Below, one piece after another: positions 26,848-36,914 of a stretch of 64,000 nt of DNA. The notes beneath the pieces were generated by a model, which saw only the letters and a program-made list of their open reading frames with translations, searched no databases and was not told where the DNA came from. The stretch spans positions 81,025-145,024 of the forward strand of contig NZ_CANLZU010000007.1 in NCBI RefSeq assembly GCF_947495715.1, in the 5' to 3' direction. This stretch comes from an uncultured Oceanisphaera sp. GTDB lineage: Bacteria > Pseudomonadota > Gammaproteobacteria > Enterobacterales > Aeromonadaceae. Positions within the stretch are counted from its first letter, which is position 1. Each line of letters opens with the position of its first letter. Position numbers and translations under genes: made by a program.

Positions 26848-28563
26848 ATGGACACGAAAGAGTCTCTTTTATCGACCGACGATACACGACTGGGGCAGGC
26901 CCTGATAAAGCAGGGACACCTCTCGGATAAGGAACTTGCCCGCCTGGAGCGAATGCGTCAGAGTCAGGCCGATGGAGGCTCATTGGCGACCCTGCTGCTC
27001 AATCTGGGCATGATGTCGGAACGAGAGCTGGCCATCACCATGGCAAATCTGACCGACCTGCCACTGACCGGCAATGAAGAATATCCGCTATCTCCTCCTC
27101 TCGACATCGAGCTGCCCTACCGCTTCCTGAAAGAACATCACCTGGTGCCATTGCGGCAGGAGGAAGGTGAACTGGTGCTGGCCATGGTTGACCCCAGAGA
27201 CGACTTTTCGGTAAGCGCCATGGCCATGATGTGCCAACAGCCGATACGGCTGCAGGTGGGAGTCAGCTCGGAAGTCACCGCCACCATAGAGCGACTCTAC
27301 GGTGAAGGGCAGAGTAAAATGGGCGATATTCTCTCTGCGGTACAACAGGAGGAAGAAACCGAAGAAAGCATCGCCCAACTCAAGGACATGGCCAGCGAGG
27401 CACCGGTGATCCGCCTGGTCAATCTAATCATCCAGAAGGCGGTGGATCTGCGCGCCTCCGACATCCATGTCGAGCCGTTCGAAAACCGGCTCAACATCCG
27501 CTACCGTATCGACGGCGTACTGCAACAGAGCGAAGCCCCGCCGGTGAACATTACCCCGGCCATTATCTCGCGCATCAAGATCATGGCCCGGCTCAATATC
27601 GCCGAGCGACGCCTGCCGCAGGATGGCCGTATCGAGCTCAAGATACAGGGCATGGAGCTGGATATCCGGGTATCCACAGTCCCTACCATGCATGGCGAAA
27701 GCCTGGTGATGCGACTGCTCAACCGGGAAAGTGTCATTCTTGATTTCGATGCCCTCGGATTTGCCAAACACACCAAACAACGCTTTCAGCAGGTGTTGAA
27801 GATCCCTCACGGCATGGTCATGGTCACCGGCCCCACCGGCAGCGGTAAAACCACCACCCTCTATACCGCCCTCAATCAGCTGAACACCACAGAGCTCAAA
27901 CTGATCACGGTAGAAGACCCGGTGGAATATCAGCTGGAAGGGGTCAACCAGATCCACGTCAAGCCGGCTATCGGGCTGACCTTCGCCAGTGCCCTGCGCT
28001 CCATAGTGCGTCAGGATCCGGATGTCATCATGGTCGGGGAAATGCGCGATCTGGAAACCGCCCGTATCTGCGTGCAGTCGGCGCTCACCGGTCACCTGGT
28101 GCTGTCGACCCTGCACACCAACGATGCCGCCAGCAGCGTTACCCGACTGCTGGAAATGGGGGTAGAAGACTACCTGCTCACCTCCACCCTCAACGGGGTG
28201 ATAGGACAGCGCCTGGTGCGGGTGCTGTGTCCCCATTGCAAAGAAGGCTACCAACCCCTGCCGGAGCTGGTGAAAGAGTTGAAATTGACGCCACTCATCC
28301 CGGACGAACCCATCCGTCTGTATCGTCCGACAGGCTGCGCCCGGTGTGCCGGCACCGGCTATCACGGCCGACTGGCCATTCAGGAGCTGCTGACCATGAA
28401 CGACGATATCCGCAAGCTGGTGCTGAGCCACGCCGACGCAGGGCAAATCCAGCAAGCCGCCATTCGTAATGGTATGCATACCATGTACGACGATGGCCTG
28501 CTCAAGGCTCAACAGGGAATCACCAATATCGAAGAGGTGATCCGGGTCACTCAGGAGGCCTGA
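26848..28563 (+). CDS. gspE: Type II secretion ATPase GspE
   Basis: The 571-residue ATPase powers pseudopilus assembly at the inner membrane. It has an N-terminal MshEN/GspE-II domain (residues 15-160), Walker A GPTGSGKTTTLY near residue 326, a Walker B-type stretch DVIMVGEMRD near 391, the His box HLVLSTLHTNDAASSVTRL, and the four-cysteine zinc site CPHC (near 461) and CARC (near 497). A GAGGGAGA ribosome-binding site precedes the ATG. It opens an 11-gene operon with tightly packed or overlapping genes. Confidence 0.96.
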   Translation: MDTKESLLSTDDTRLGQALIKQGHLSDKELARLERMRQSQADGGSLATLLLNLGMMSERELAITMANLTDLPLTGNEEYPLSPPLDIELPYRFLKEHHLVPLRQEEGELVLAMVDPRDDFSVSAMAMMCQQPIRLQVGVSSEVTATIERLYGEGQSKMGDILSAVQQEEETEESIAQLKDMASEAPVIRLVNLIIQKAVDLRASDIHVEPFENRLNIRYRIDGVLQQSEAPPVNITPAIISRIKIMARLNIAERRLPQDGRIELKIQGMELDIRVSTVPTMHGESLVMRLLNRESVILDFDALGFAKHTKQRFQQVLKIPHGMVMVTGPTGSGKTTTLYTALNQLNTTELKLITVEDPVEYQLEGVNQIHVKPAIGLTFASALRSIVRQDPDVIMVGEMRDLETARICVQSALTGHLVLSTLHTNDAASSVTRLLEMGVEDYLLTSTLNGVIGQRLVRVLCPHCKEGYQPLPELVKELKLTPLIPDEPIRLYRPTGCARCAGTGYHGRLAIQELLTMNDDIRKLVLSHADAGQIQQAAIRNGMHTMYDDGLLKAQQGITNIEEVIRVTQEA

Positions 28564-28564
28564 G

Positions 28565-29770
28565 ATGGCGCTGTATTATTTCAAGGCGGTCAGCCAGAAC
28601 GGCGAGCCTCAGGAAGGCCGGCTCGAAGGCAGCGATCAGCAGGCCATAGTACTGCAACTGCAGCAGCGCGGCCTGATCCCGCTTAGCGTAGAGCTGGATC
28701 ATAGGCGCATCGGTCTGGGAAGAAACCGCCGTCGCACCAGCGAGCGCCGACTCCAGGCCATAACGCAGGATCTGGCCGCACTGATCAAGGCTGGCGTTCC
28801 GCTGGAACGCGCCCTGGGCATCATGATCGAGGTGCACGACCAGGCCGATGATGATGTGCGCCTGCTCGGCCAGATACGTGAAGGCATTCAGCGCGGCCAG
28901 CCACTGTCGGTCGTGCTGGCCGAGCAGGATGAAGGATTTTCTCCTTTTTATCTGAACATGATTCGGGCCTCCGAGATCTCCGGCAACCTGGAGCAGGGCC
29001 TGGCCGATCTGGCCGTTTATCTGGAGCGTAGCCGACAGCTCAAGGAAAAAGCCCTGTCGGCGCTGATTTACCCCATCATACTGGTGCTGGTATCGGCGGT
29101 GTCGCTGCTGATCATCCTCACCTATGTCATCCCCCAGTTTCAGCAGCTGTTCGCCGACATGGGTCATACCATGCCGTTGTCGACCCGCATCGTGATCGGC
29201 AGCGCCGAGTTCCTGCGCACCATGGGTCCCTGGTTATTACTGGCCCTGCTGCTGGCCCTGATTGCCGGACAACGCCTGCTTGCCCAGCCGAGCAAACGCC
29301 TGGCCTGGGATCGCATGCTGCTACGTTTACCCCTGGCCGGAGAGCTGATCCGCCGGCTGGAGGTCGCTCGCTTCAGCCGCAGCCTAGGCACCCTGATGAA
29401 AGGCGGAGTACCCCTGCTCAATGCCCTGACTATTGCGCGCGATACCGTTAATAACCGCTTGCTGGCCCAGACCATCGGCGAGGCGGCCGGCAGCCTGAAA
29501 GAGGGCAAGCGCCTGGCCGATCCACTGCAGGCCTCGGGCCAGTTTCCGCCACTGGCGATACAGATGCTCCGGGTGGGTGAAGAAACCGGCCAGCTGGAGG
29601 AGATGCTGCTCAAGGTAGCCGATCGCTATGACCGGGAAGTGGAAAGCGCCATTCAACGGTTACTGACCATTCTTGAACCTGTGCTGATCGTCGGCCTGGG
29701 CGTGCTTATCGCCGGCATCATCATCTCCATTCTGGTTGCCATACTCAGTATCAACGAACTGCCCATATAG
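28565..29770 (+). CDS. gspF: Type II secretion inner-membrane platform protein GspF
   Basis: The 401-residue protein has the two T2SF domains of the PilC/GspF family (about 70-190 and 270-395) and three membrane segments (near residues 168-190, 220-240 and 370-395). Typical motifs are ITQDLAALIKAGVPLERAL, RFSRSLGTLMKGGVPLLNAL and MLRVGEETGQLEEML. It starts two bases after the gspE stop. Confidence 0.96.
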   Translation: MALYYFKAVSQNGEPQEGRLEGSDQQAIVLQLQQRGLIPLSVELDHRRIGLGRNRRRTSERRLQAITQDLAALIKAGVPLERALGIMIEVHDQADDDVRLLGQIREGIQRGQPLSVVLAEQDEGFSPFYLNMIRASEISGNLEQGLADLAVYLERSRQLKEKALSALIYPIILVLVSAVSLLIILTYVIPQFQQLFADMGHTMPLSTRIVIGSAEFLRTMGPWLLLALLLALIAGQRLLAQPSKRLAWDRMLLRLPLAGELIRRLEVARFSRSLGTLMKGGVPLLNALTIARDTVNNRLLAQTIGEAAGSLKEGKRLADPLQASGQFPPLAIQMLRVGEETGQLEEMLLKVADRYDREVESAIQRLLTILEPVLIVGLGVLIAGIIISILVAILSINELPI

Positions 29771-29780
29771 GGAGGTAAAG

Positions 29781-30209
29781 GTGCGTTACCAACATAAAAC
29801 TTCACCCTTCGGCTTCACCCTGCTCGAACTGCTGGTGGTGCTGGTCATCCTGGGTCTGCTTGCCAGCCTGGTCGGCCCTCAGGTTCTGCGCCAGCTCAGT
29901 GGTTCCAAAACCAAGACTGCCGCGCTGCAGATCAAGGAACTCGGTACGGCGCTGGACTTGTACCGGCTGGAAGTGGGCCGCTATCCCACCAGCAGCGAGG
30001 GCCTGTCGGCACTCATCAGCGCCCCGGCCAACGCCCGGGGCTGGAACGGCCCCTATCTGACCAAGAAAACGGTTCCCCAGGATCCCTGGGGCAACAACTA
30101 CCAGTATCGCGCCCCCGGGCAACAGGGTGAATTCGATCTGTTCAGCCTGGGCGCAGACAACCAGCAAGGAGGAACCGGTGAGGATCAGGACGTGGTCAGC
30201 TGGGAGTAG
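29781..30209 (+). CDS. gspG: Major pseudopilin GspG
   Basis: The 142-residue product begins with GTG at 29781, five bases after GGAGG; the open frame reaches further upstream into gspF but lacks family similarity there. The prepilin cleavage site lies between G and F in FGFTLLELLVVLVILG, with the conserved Glu at +5. The C-terminus has the calcium-loop pattern YPTSSEGLSALIS, GYxxDPWGNNYQYRAPG and FDLFSLGADNQQGGTGEDQD. It is the main pseudopilus subunit. Confidence 0.96.
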   Translation: MRYQHKTSPFGFTLLELLVVLVILGLLASLVGPQVLRQLSGSKTKTAALQIKELGTALDLYRLEVGRYPTSSEGLSALISAPANARGWNGPYLTKKTVPQDPWGNNYQYRAPGQQGEFDLFSLGADNQQGGTGEDQDVVSWE

Positions 30210-30636
30210 TTGTCACCCGGATGGCTTCACCCTGCTGGAGCTACTGGTGGTACTGACCCTGGCCAGCCTGATGCTGGCCGTGGCCATGCCCCGTTTTGCC
30301 GCCCTGCTGCCGGGAGCCGAACTGAAAAGCTACAGCCGGCAAACCGCCGCCCTGCTCCGGCTGGCCCGCAGCCAGGCCATTGCCACCGGTGACGAAGTAA
30401 GAGTGGATCTCGATCCCGCTGCCCGCCACTCCCGAATGACCGGGCGGCAAAAAGTCTCCCTCTGGCCAGAGCGGATAACCGTGTCCTTCAATGGCCTTGC
30501 CGATAACAGCGATACCGGCCCGGTGTTTTATCCGGATGGCAGCGCCAGTGGCGGTACCCTGCACATCTCCGGTAACGGTCGTCACTACCAAATCGAGGTG
30601 AACTGGCTGACCGGCAGGATAAGCCTCCATGACTAG
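30178..30636 (+). CDS. gspH: Minor pseudopilin GspH
   Basis: The 152-residue protein starts at GTG 30178 behind AAGGAGG and overlaps the end of gspG by 32 bases. The prepilin signal reads DGFTLLELLVVLTLAS after an unusually long leader of about 17 residues. The GspH-type C-terminal domain includes LLRLARSQAIATGDEVRVDLD and VFYPDGSASGGTLHI. It is one of the tip or minor pseudopilins. Confidence 0.9.
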   Translation: MRIRTWSAGSSCHPDGFTLLELLVVLTLASLMLAVAMPRFAALLPGAELKSYSRQTAALLRLARSQAIATGDEVRVDLDPAARHSRMTGRQKVSLWPERITVSFNGLADNSDTGPVFYPDGSASGGTLHISGNGRHYQIEVNWLTGRISLHD

Positions 30637-31030
30637 ACAACACAGAACGAGACAACAGGGATTTTCACTGCTTGAAGTGCTGGTGGCCTTTACCATATTG
30701 ACCATCACCCTGGGGGTGTTGCTCAATATCTTTTCACTGGCCATTCGCACCACCCAGTCGGCTCAGCAGCAACAGAAAGCCATGCTGCTGGCGGAGTCTA
30801 AACTGACCGAACTGTACGCCGGCACCACACTGCAACCGGGCCGCGAGCAGGGCTGGTTTGACGACCACTACTGGTGGGAAACCCGGATTGAAGAATTCGA
30901 CACTCGAGCGCTGATGGACAACCAGTCCATGCTGCTCCCCTATCAACTCTCGGTCATCGTGGGCTGGGGCCGCCATGAACAGCAATACCGGCTCACCACC
31001 CTGCGACTGGTCAGGCAGGAGGCCAGATGA
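30629..31030 (+). CDS. gspI: Minor pseudopilin GspI
   Basis: The 133-residue protein has the prepilin signal QQGFSLLEVLVAFTILTITL with Glu +5, followed by QQQKAMLLAESKL, a GspI signature. It overlaps gspH by 8 bases and gspJ by 4. Confidence 0.93.
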   Translation: MTRQHRTRQQGFSLLEVLVAFTILTITLGVLLNIFSLAIRTTQSAQQQQKAMLLAESKLTELYAGTTLQPGREQGWFDDHYWWETRIEEFDTRALMDNQSMLLPYQLSVIVGWGRHEQQYRLTTLRLVRQEAR

Positions 31031-31692
31031 AACGGCAACACGGCTTTACCCTGCTGGAACTGGTGGTCTCACTGACCCTGCTGACCCTGCTCTCGGGACT
31101 GATGTTCGGCGGCTTTCGCCTCGCCGGCAAAGCCTGGGAAACCGTCGGCGAGCGCAATGCCGACATCAGTGAACAGGTCCAGCTACAACGTTTTTTGCGT
31201 AACCTGCTGGAACAGGCGGAGGAACGCGAGGTACAGAATCAACAGCAGGCCCCGCTGCTGCCCTTCCAGGGAACCCAGCACTCCCTGATATTTTTGGCCC
31301 CGCAGCCCCGACGACTGGGCAGCTCCGCCGGGCCGGCGTGGTTTTATCTGGCGCTGGACCAGTCCGATCCCGAGCACCCGGTGCTCTCGCTAAAATCACA
31401 GCCACTGACTTCCGAGACGGAGCCACAAGAGCAGACGCCGCCTCTCGGCTGGTACCAACTGCTGGACGACTTTCGGCAACCGAAGCTGATCCCCCCTCTG
31501 CTGGAACTGGAAATCACTTCATTCAGCCTGCAGTACCTGCCGGCAGAAGAGCATAACACCCCGGTCTGGCAACCCGAGTGGCTGGAGCAGAATCAACTGC
31601 CGGCCCTGATCCGCCTGCAGCTGGATTCGGACTGGCCCCCCCTGGTGGTCGCCTTGCGTAAACATCGTTTCGAGATAAAGAATGAGTATTAG
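31027..31692 (+). CDS. gspJ: Minor pseudopilin GspJ
   Basis: The 221-residue protein has a short leader and the cleavage motif HGFTLLELVVSLTLLTLLSG with Glu +5, then the GspJ helix and WYQLLDDFRQP, LEITSFSLQYL. GspI, GspJ and GspK form the pseudopilus tip. It overlaps both neighbours. Confidence 0.92.
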   Translation: MKRQHGFTLLELVVSLTLLTLLSGLMFGGFRLAGKAWETVGERNADISEQVQLQRFLRNLLEQAEEREVQNQQQAPLLPFQGTQHSLIFLAPQPRRLGSSAGPAWFYLALDQSDPEHPVLSLKSQPLTSETEPQEQTPPLGWYQLLDDFRQPKLIPPLLELEITSFSLQYLPAEEHNTPVWQPEWLEQNQLPALIRLQLDSDWPPLVVALRKHRFEIKNEY

Positions 31693-32584
31693 ACAAAATC
31701 GGGGCCTTGCCCTGATCAGCGTATTATGGGTATTGACCCTGCTGACCCTGCTGGCCACCGGTCTGTCGCTGAACAGCCGAAGCCAGGCACAGCAGAGCAG
31801 TAATATCACCCATGCAGCCCAGGTTCGCCAGGCCGCCGAGGCCGGGGTACAAATGGCACTGCTGATGCTGGCGCAACCGTTGGATCAGCAAACCTGGCTG
31901 GCCGATGGCAGCCCTTATCAGGTAAGGCTCGACGATATAGAGGTTCGGGTCGCCCTGTTCAACGAAAGCGGCCGTATCGACCTCAACGCCGCTGGCCCCG
32001 AGCTGCTCGACGGCCTGCTGGCCACCGCCGGGGTAGACGAGGATCTGCGCGCCCGGCTGGTGGATGCCATCATGGACTGGCGCGACGGTGACAGTCTGCG
32101 CCGACTCAACGGCGCAGAGGCCGATGACTACCTGGCCGCCGGCTTGGATTACGGCCCGAGCAATACCCCCTTTCGGTCGGTGGACGAAGTGCTGCGCGTG
32201 TTGGGCATGCCCCCCGATATTTACCGGCGGATCAGGCACAGCCTGACCCTGCGCAATCCGCGTAACAGCATCAACCCTCGTTACGCCCCGCGCCAGGTAC
32301 TGCTGGCGCTGCCGGGCAGCGATGAGCTCACCGTCGATCAGTTTATTGCCGACCGGCGCCGAAGCCACGAAGAAGGCCACCCCTTACCCGCCATAAACAT
32401 GTTCCCCCGCGCCTTGCTCTCTGGCGGCTCATCGGGGGTCAACTACACTGTTCATACCGAAGCCCGAATGAATACGGTTTATCGCTACCGGCTGACGGCC
32501 AGCCTGCGTAACCGTCGCGGCCGACCCATTCTGGAACAGATAACACAGGAGTTCATTCCGCTGTTCACCGAACCAGACGCTTAA
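31682..32584 (+). CDS. gspK: Minor pseudopilin GspK
   Basis: The 300-residue protein has a prepilin-like N-terminus (RGLALISVLWVLTLLTLLA) that lacks Glu +5, as is characteristic of GspK. The large alpha-helical domain contains the GspK block FNESGRIDLNAAGPELL and the later SVDEVLRVLGMPPDIYRRI. It caps the pseudopilus tip. Confidence 0.94.
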   Translation: MSIRQNRGLALISVLWVLTLLTLLATGLSLNSRSQAQQSSNITHAAQVRQAAEAGVQMALLMLAQPLDQQTWLADGSPYQVRLDDIEVRVALFNESGRIDLNAAGPELLDGLLATAGVDEDLRARLVDAIMDWRDGDSLRRLNGAEADDYLAAGLDYGPSNTPFRSVDEVLRVLGMPPDIYRRIRHSLTLRNPRNSINPRYAPRQVLLALPGSDELTVDQFIADRRRSHEEGHPLPAINMFPRALLSGGSSGVNYTVHTEARMNTVYRYRLTASLRNRRGRPILEQITQEFIPLFTEPDA

Positions 32585-32595
32585 CGGAGATCCCT

Positions 32596-33675
32596 ATGGA
32601 TGGGGAAAAGTTCACCAAGCTGCTGCATCATTACCGCCGGTTATCATGGCAGCTTCTGGCCACATTCTGGCAATGGTGGAGCCGGCAATTGTTCGATCTG
32701 CTACCCGCCTCAATCAGTCATCGTCTGCACAGCCAGCAGCAACGACTGCTCATTTATCCCGAGCAGAAACATTACCGGTTGAAGCTGGACCCCGACGGCG
32801 AACAACTGCTGCTGGATGATGACACCGAGCAAAGCGGGTTGCTGGCTGACATGCAGCGCCGGGCAGACAGCATACAGCTGTGTCTGCACGGCAAAGACGT
32901 GCTGCATACCCGTATATCACTGCCCGCGGCGACCGCCGGTAACCTGGATAATGTGCTGCGCTTCGAAATGGACAGGCATACCCCCTTTCATGCCGAACAG
33001 GTTTATTTCGGCTATCACATTGCCACTCAGAATAAACAACAGCCCCTCATCCAGGTTGAACTGCTGCTGGCACCACGAGCACAGGTAGACCCGCAACTGA
33101 CCGAGCTGAAGATGCTCGACCTGGTGCCCACCGAGCTGGCCAGTGCCGAACATCCACAAGCACCGATCATCACACTAAAGGTGCCGCCCGGTGCCGTTAT
33201 TATCAAGGCCAGGCGATTGAAAACCCTGCGGGGATCCCTGGTGCTTCTAATGCTGGTGCTGATGATTGCCGTGCCGCTTTACCAGCGACAGCACCGTATC
33301 GAATCTTTGAATGCCCAGCTGAACATACCCCGGCAACGAGCCGAACAGGCCGCCGATCTGAAACGACAGATCGAAGAATTGCAGCAAAGTCGGCGGATTC
33401 TGGCGCGTGAAAAAGCCAGGCAACCCTCGACACTGTTATTGCTGGATACCCTGACTCGCCAATTACCCGACCATACCTGGCTCAGCCGCTTCGAACTGCA
33501 CGACGGCTCGGTGCAATTGCGCGGCGAATCGGCCAGTGCCTCCGAGCTTATCGGTATTCTGGAAGCCTCTCCGCTGTTCTTCGATGTGAACTTCAGCTCA
33601 CCGGTGACCAATAATCCGGCTACCAGCAAGGATCGCTTCATGATCGATGCCCGTTTCGGCGAGGAGGGATCATGA
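32596..33675 (+). CDS. gspL: Type II secretion assembly protein GspL (PilN-type end)
   Basis: The 359-residue protein has a cytoplasmic actin-like domain (residues 40-200, with LPAATAGNLDNVLRFEMDRH), a single membrane span near residues 213-233, a coiled coil (about 240-285) and a PilN/ferredoxin-like periplasmic end. It couples GspE to the periplasmic components. Its N-terminal 35 residues are basic and tryptophan-rich. Confidence 0.88.
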   Translation: MDGEKFTKLLHHYRRLSWQLLATFWQWWSRQLFDLLPASISHRLHSQQQRLLIYPEQKHYRLKLDPDGEQLLLDDDTEQSGLLADMQRRADSIQLCLHGKDVLHTRISLPAATAGNLDNVLRFEMDRHTPFHAEQVYFGYHIATQNKQQPLIQVELLLAPRAQVDPQLTELKMLDLVPTELASAEHPQAPIITLKVPPGAVIIKARRLKTLRGSLVLLMLVLMIAVPLYQRQHRIESLNAQLNIPRQRAEQAADLKRQIEELQQSRRILAREKARQPSTLLLLDTLTRQLPDHTWLSRFELHDGSVQLRGESASASELIGILEASPLFFDVNFSSPVTNNPATSKDRFMIDARFGEEGS

Positions 33676-34286
33676 TAAACCTCGGTCAGCGCCAGCAGCA
33701 GGCGATCGCTTTGGGTCTGCTGATCACGGCTCTATTACTGATATTCAGTCTGATTATCAGCCCTCTGCTCGGTCTGTTTCTGCAACAGGGAGCGGCCATT
33801 CATCAACTTGAGGATCGGCTTCACCGTTATCAGCAACTGTCGGCCGAGCTGGAACAGACCAAACAATCGTTGCAGCAACTGCGCAGCGCCACTCCCGACA
33901 CCGGCCTTTATCTGCCGGAGCGACGCCCCAGCCTGGCCTCGGCCTGGCTGGGGCAGCACCTGAACCGGCTGGTCAGTCGCAGCGGCGGCCAACTGGTCAG
34001 TATTCAAAATGTCCAGCCCGGTACCGAGGGCCCGCTGCAGGGCGTCGTGCTTCGGGTTCATCTGCGCAGCGAAATCGATCAGTTGGTGCCCCTTATCCAT
34101 GCGATCGAGTCGGGGGATCAGGCTCTGTTCATGCGCGATTTGGTGATCACCGCCAATCCTCGGCGGGCAATCACCCGAAACAATCGCAACCGGGTGATCC
34201 GCCGTCAGAGAGTAAACGCACGGCAGATTCCCTCTCTCGATATTCGCTTCGATCTGCTTGGTTATACCCAAAGGGAGGCGTTATGA
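33672..34286 (+). CDS. gspM: Type II secretion protein GspM-like
   Basis: The 204-residue protein has an N-terminal membrane anchor (residues 12-35), a coiled coil (40-75) and a small periplasmic domain (SRSGGQLVSIQNVQP). The position between gspL and the N gene and the topology fit GspM of the xps type. Sequence conservation in this family is weak. Confidence 0.82.
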   Translation: MINLGQRQQQAIALGLLITALLLIFSLIISPLLGLFLQQGAAIHQLEDRLHRYQQLSAELEQTKQSLQQLRSATPDTGLYLPERRPSLASAWLGQHLNRLVSRSGGQLVSIQNVQPGTEGPLQGVVLRVHLRSEIDQLVPLIHAIESGDQALFMRDLVITANPRRAITRNNRNRVIRRQRVNARQIPSLDIRFDLLGYTQREAL

Positions 34287-34819
34287 AGCCTTGGTTAGTG
34301 TTGCTGATCATGCCGATGTTATGGCTGTCATCCTCCCGCGCGCAAAACGATGGCGGCCCGATACCGGGCTATCCACCTATCGAGCAATTCGAGGAAATAA
34401 TGGCTCGCCCCTTGTTCGACGACACCCGCCGACCACGAGAAGACGAAGCAGAAACAGAGGAAAACATCAGCGCAAGCGCCGCCGCCATACGCAAGAAATG
34501 GCGCCTGAGCGGGGTGGTATGGGAAAACGATCAGCAACTGGCCCTGTTCAATGAACGCCGGGGAGAAGGCCGGGCGCGCATCAAGACGGGCATGTACCTG
34601 GACGGTGACTGGCAGTTGGAAGAGATAGGTCGGGATAGCGCAACCCTGAGCGACGGCGGCCAGACCCTGCGGCTGGAGCTGTGGGAACCGAGGCCGCCCT
34701 CGACTCGGCCTGACGCCGTTCGGAACAACCCGAACGAAGCAAACGCCGCACCAAATACTCCTTCTGCAGAGACAACCGAAGCGGATAACAAACAGGGAAG
34801 TAACGAGGAGTCACAATGA
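34283..34819 (+). CDS. Type II secretion protein GspN-like (XpsN type, GspC substitute)
   Basis: The 178-residue protein has a signal or anchor segment (residues 1-20), the GspC/PilP-like lead-in FEEIMARPLFDDTRRP near residue 37-52, and an HR-like beta domain (WRLSGVVWENDQQLALFNE ... LRLELW). The C-terminal 40 residues are Asn/Ala/Glu-rich and disordered. In the xps system this position holds XpsN, which links the inner-membrane complex to the secretin in place of a full GspC. Confidence 0.78.
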   Translation: MKPWLVLLIMPMLWLSSSRAQNDGGPIPGYPPIEQFEEIMARPLFDDTRRPREDEAETEENISASAAAIRKKWRLSGVVWENDQQLALFNERRGEGRARIKTGMYLDGDWQLEEIGRDSATLSDGGQTLRLELWEPRPPSTRPDAVRNNPNEANAAPNTPSAETTEADNKQGSNEESQ

Positions 34820-36909
34820 CCAACTCACACCAGACTACATGGCTGTTTACCGGTGTTTTCTGCCTGCTGCTGACCGCCTGCACCAACCCGACCGGAGACA
34901 GGGGCGCGCTCGACAAACCCTGGGGCCAAGCCAGAGTCACCAGCGATTACGATCCGGTGCAGTTGCCTCCCCGTCACGACGAGCATATCGCCCGTACCGC
35001 CGACACCGCTGCCGATAGCGCTACTCTCCCGGCTCCCCGTAGCGAGATTTACCGTGGCTCGGGAAATTTCGTCAAACTCGGCCAGGCCAGCAAGACACCG
35101 ATGAACACCGCCACCCCCGGTGACATCACCCTCAACTTTCAAGGATCCGACATTGCCGAGGTGGTCAAAACCATTCTCGGCGATATTCTGCAGCTCAACT
35201 ATTCACTGGATGAGCGGATACGCGGTCAGGTGTATCTGCAGACCAACACCCCCATTCGACAAGACGATCTGCTGCCCACACTGGAAAACCTGCTGCAAAC
35301 CCACGGTGCCGCCCTGGTGCACAGCAACGGCCTGTTCAACGTGGTGCCCGCCGGCGAAGTACCGCCCTCGGCCCTGAACCCGCGGCTGACACCCACCGCC
35401 GAGCGGGGCTACCAGATGCTGATTTTACCCCTGCGCTACATCGGTGCCCGGGAAATGGAAAAAATCCTGGAGCCGGTCAAGCCCCGCCAGGGTGCCATGA
35501 TGGTGGATGACAGGCGCAATATGCTCACCCTGGTCGGTAGTCGTGACGAACTGGTCAACATTCGCGACACCGTCAACCTGTTCGATGTGGATCAATTGCG
35601 CGGCATGTCGGTGGGGCTGTTCCGGCTGCAAGCCAGCAGCGCCGACGTGATTGCCAACGAACTAGAGGCCATTTTCGGCGATCAGGCCGAAGGGCCGCTG
35701 GCCGGCATGGTGCGTTACCTGCCGATAGAACGACTCAATGCCCTGCTGGTGATCACTCCGCAGGAACGTTATCTGACCGACGCCAGAGTATGGATAGAAC
35801 GGCTGGATCGGGCCGAAAATCCGCGCGGCCTCAACATGTATGTGTATCACGTGCAGAACGGCAAGGCCGATCACCTGGCCACCCTGCTTAACCAGCTGTT
35901 CGACAGCCAACGCCGCAACAGTGCCGGTTCTTCCCAGACGCCGGCTACCCAACCTGCGGAAGATGGCGCGCCGCTGCAAATCACCACCGGCATCAATGCC
36001 GCCAACCTGGATGTGGGCGAGGTGAGCGTGATTGCCGATACCGAACGCAACGCTCTGGTGGTCATGGCCGCCAGCGCCGATTACCAGAAGGTGGAGCAGG
36101 CCATCAAGCGGCTGGATCAGCTGCCGCTACAGGTGCTGGTGGAAGCTACCATCGTGGAGGTGAGCCTGGATGACGAACTGCGATACGGCCTGCAATGGTA
36201 CTTCAAGAACCAGCTGGGCGGCGGACGCAGCGGCGTGGGCGCCATCGGCTCCTTGCCTATTCCCTCCCCTTTCGACGGCGGTCTTGCCGCCAGCGCCAGC
36301 TACGAGGTGTTCAACGCCAGCGGTACTCGAGCCCTGCTCACGGCACTTGCCAGCGATTCCAAGGTCAACGTGATCTCCTCGCCTACGCTGATGGTGCTGG
36401 ACAACCAGAAGGCACTGATCCGGGTGGGCGATCAGGTGCCCATTCGTACCTCGGAAACCACCAACCTCAACAGCGACGTAGGCAATGTCACCAGCACCAT
36501 ACAGTACCGGGATACCGGCGTACTGCTGGAGGTAACCCCACGGGTCAATTCCGGCGGCATGGTGGTACTGGAGCTGGTACAGGAGGTAAACGACGTGGCC
36601 ACCACGACGAGTTCCAATATTCAGTCACCCACCATCACCCAGCGCAAAATCGACACTCGGGTGGCGGTGCAGAGCGGCGAAACTCTGGTGTTGGGCGGTC
36701 TTATCCGCGAGAACAAGTCTCAGGACAGCCAGGGCGTGCCCGGCATTCGCCATGTGCCGATACTGGGATGGCTGTTCGGCAGCAGCGGCACCAACGTAAG
36801 ACGTACCGAGCTGGTGGTGCTGATCACCCCCACCGCCGTGGCCAACCCGGCCGACGCCCGCGCCGTGACCCAGGAGTATCGTAGCAAGCTGCAACAGGTG
36901 GCGATGTAG
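34816..36909 (+). CDS. gspD: Type II secretion secretin GspD (lipoprotein type)
   Basis: The 697-residue protein has a lipoprotein signal ending LLLTAC with the lipid-modified Cys at residue 22. N0 to N3 domains follow (starting ITLNFQGSDIAEVVKTIL near 107), then the secretin domain with VLVEATIVEVSLDDELRYG, VNVISSPTLMVLDNQKA, VPIRTSE and LVLGGLIRENKS...VPILGWLFG. A self-lipidated secretin can reach the outer membrane without a separate pilotin, as in XpsD and HxcQ. It is the last gene of the operon. Confidence 0.95.
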   Translation: MTNSHQTTWLFTGVFCLLLTACTNPTGDRGALDKPWGQARVTSDYDPVQLPPRHDEHIARTADTAADSATLPAPRSEIYRGSGNFVKLGQASKTPMNTATPGDITLNFQGSDIAEVVKTILGDILQLNYSLDERIRGQVYLQTNTPIRQDDLLPTLENLLQTHGAALVHSNGLFNVVPAGEVPPSALNPRLTPTAERGYQMLILPLRYIGAREMEKILEPVKPRQGAMMVDDRRNMLTLVGSRDELVNIRDTVNLFDVDQLRGMSVGLFRLQASSADVIANELEAIFGDQAEGPLAGMVRYLPIERLNALLVITPQERYLTDARVWIERLDRAENPRGLNMYVYHVQNGKADHLATLLNQLFDSQRRNSAGSSQTPATQPAEDGAPLQITTGINAANLDVGEVSVIADTERNALVVMAASADYQKVEQAIKRLDQLPLQVLVEATIVEVSLDDELRYGLQWYFKNQLGGGRSGVGAIGSLPIPSPFDGGLAASASYEVFNASGTRALLTALASDSKVNVISSPTLMVLDNQKALIRVGDQVPIRTSETTNLNSDVGNVTSTIQYRDTGVLLEVTPRVNSGGMVVLELVQEVNDVATTTSSNIQSPTITQRKIDTRVAVQSGETLVLGGLIRENKSQDSQGVPGIRHVPILGWLFGSSGTNVRRTELVVLITPTAVANPADARAVTQEYRSKLQQVAM

Positions 36910-36914
36910 GTTGA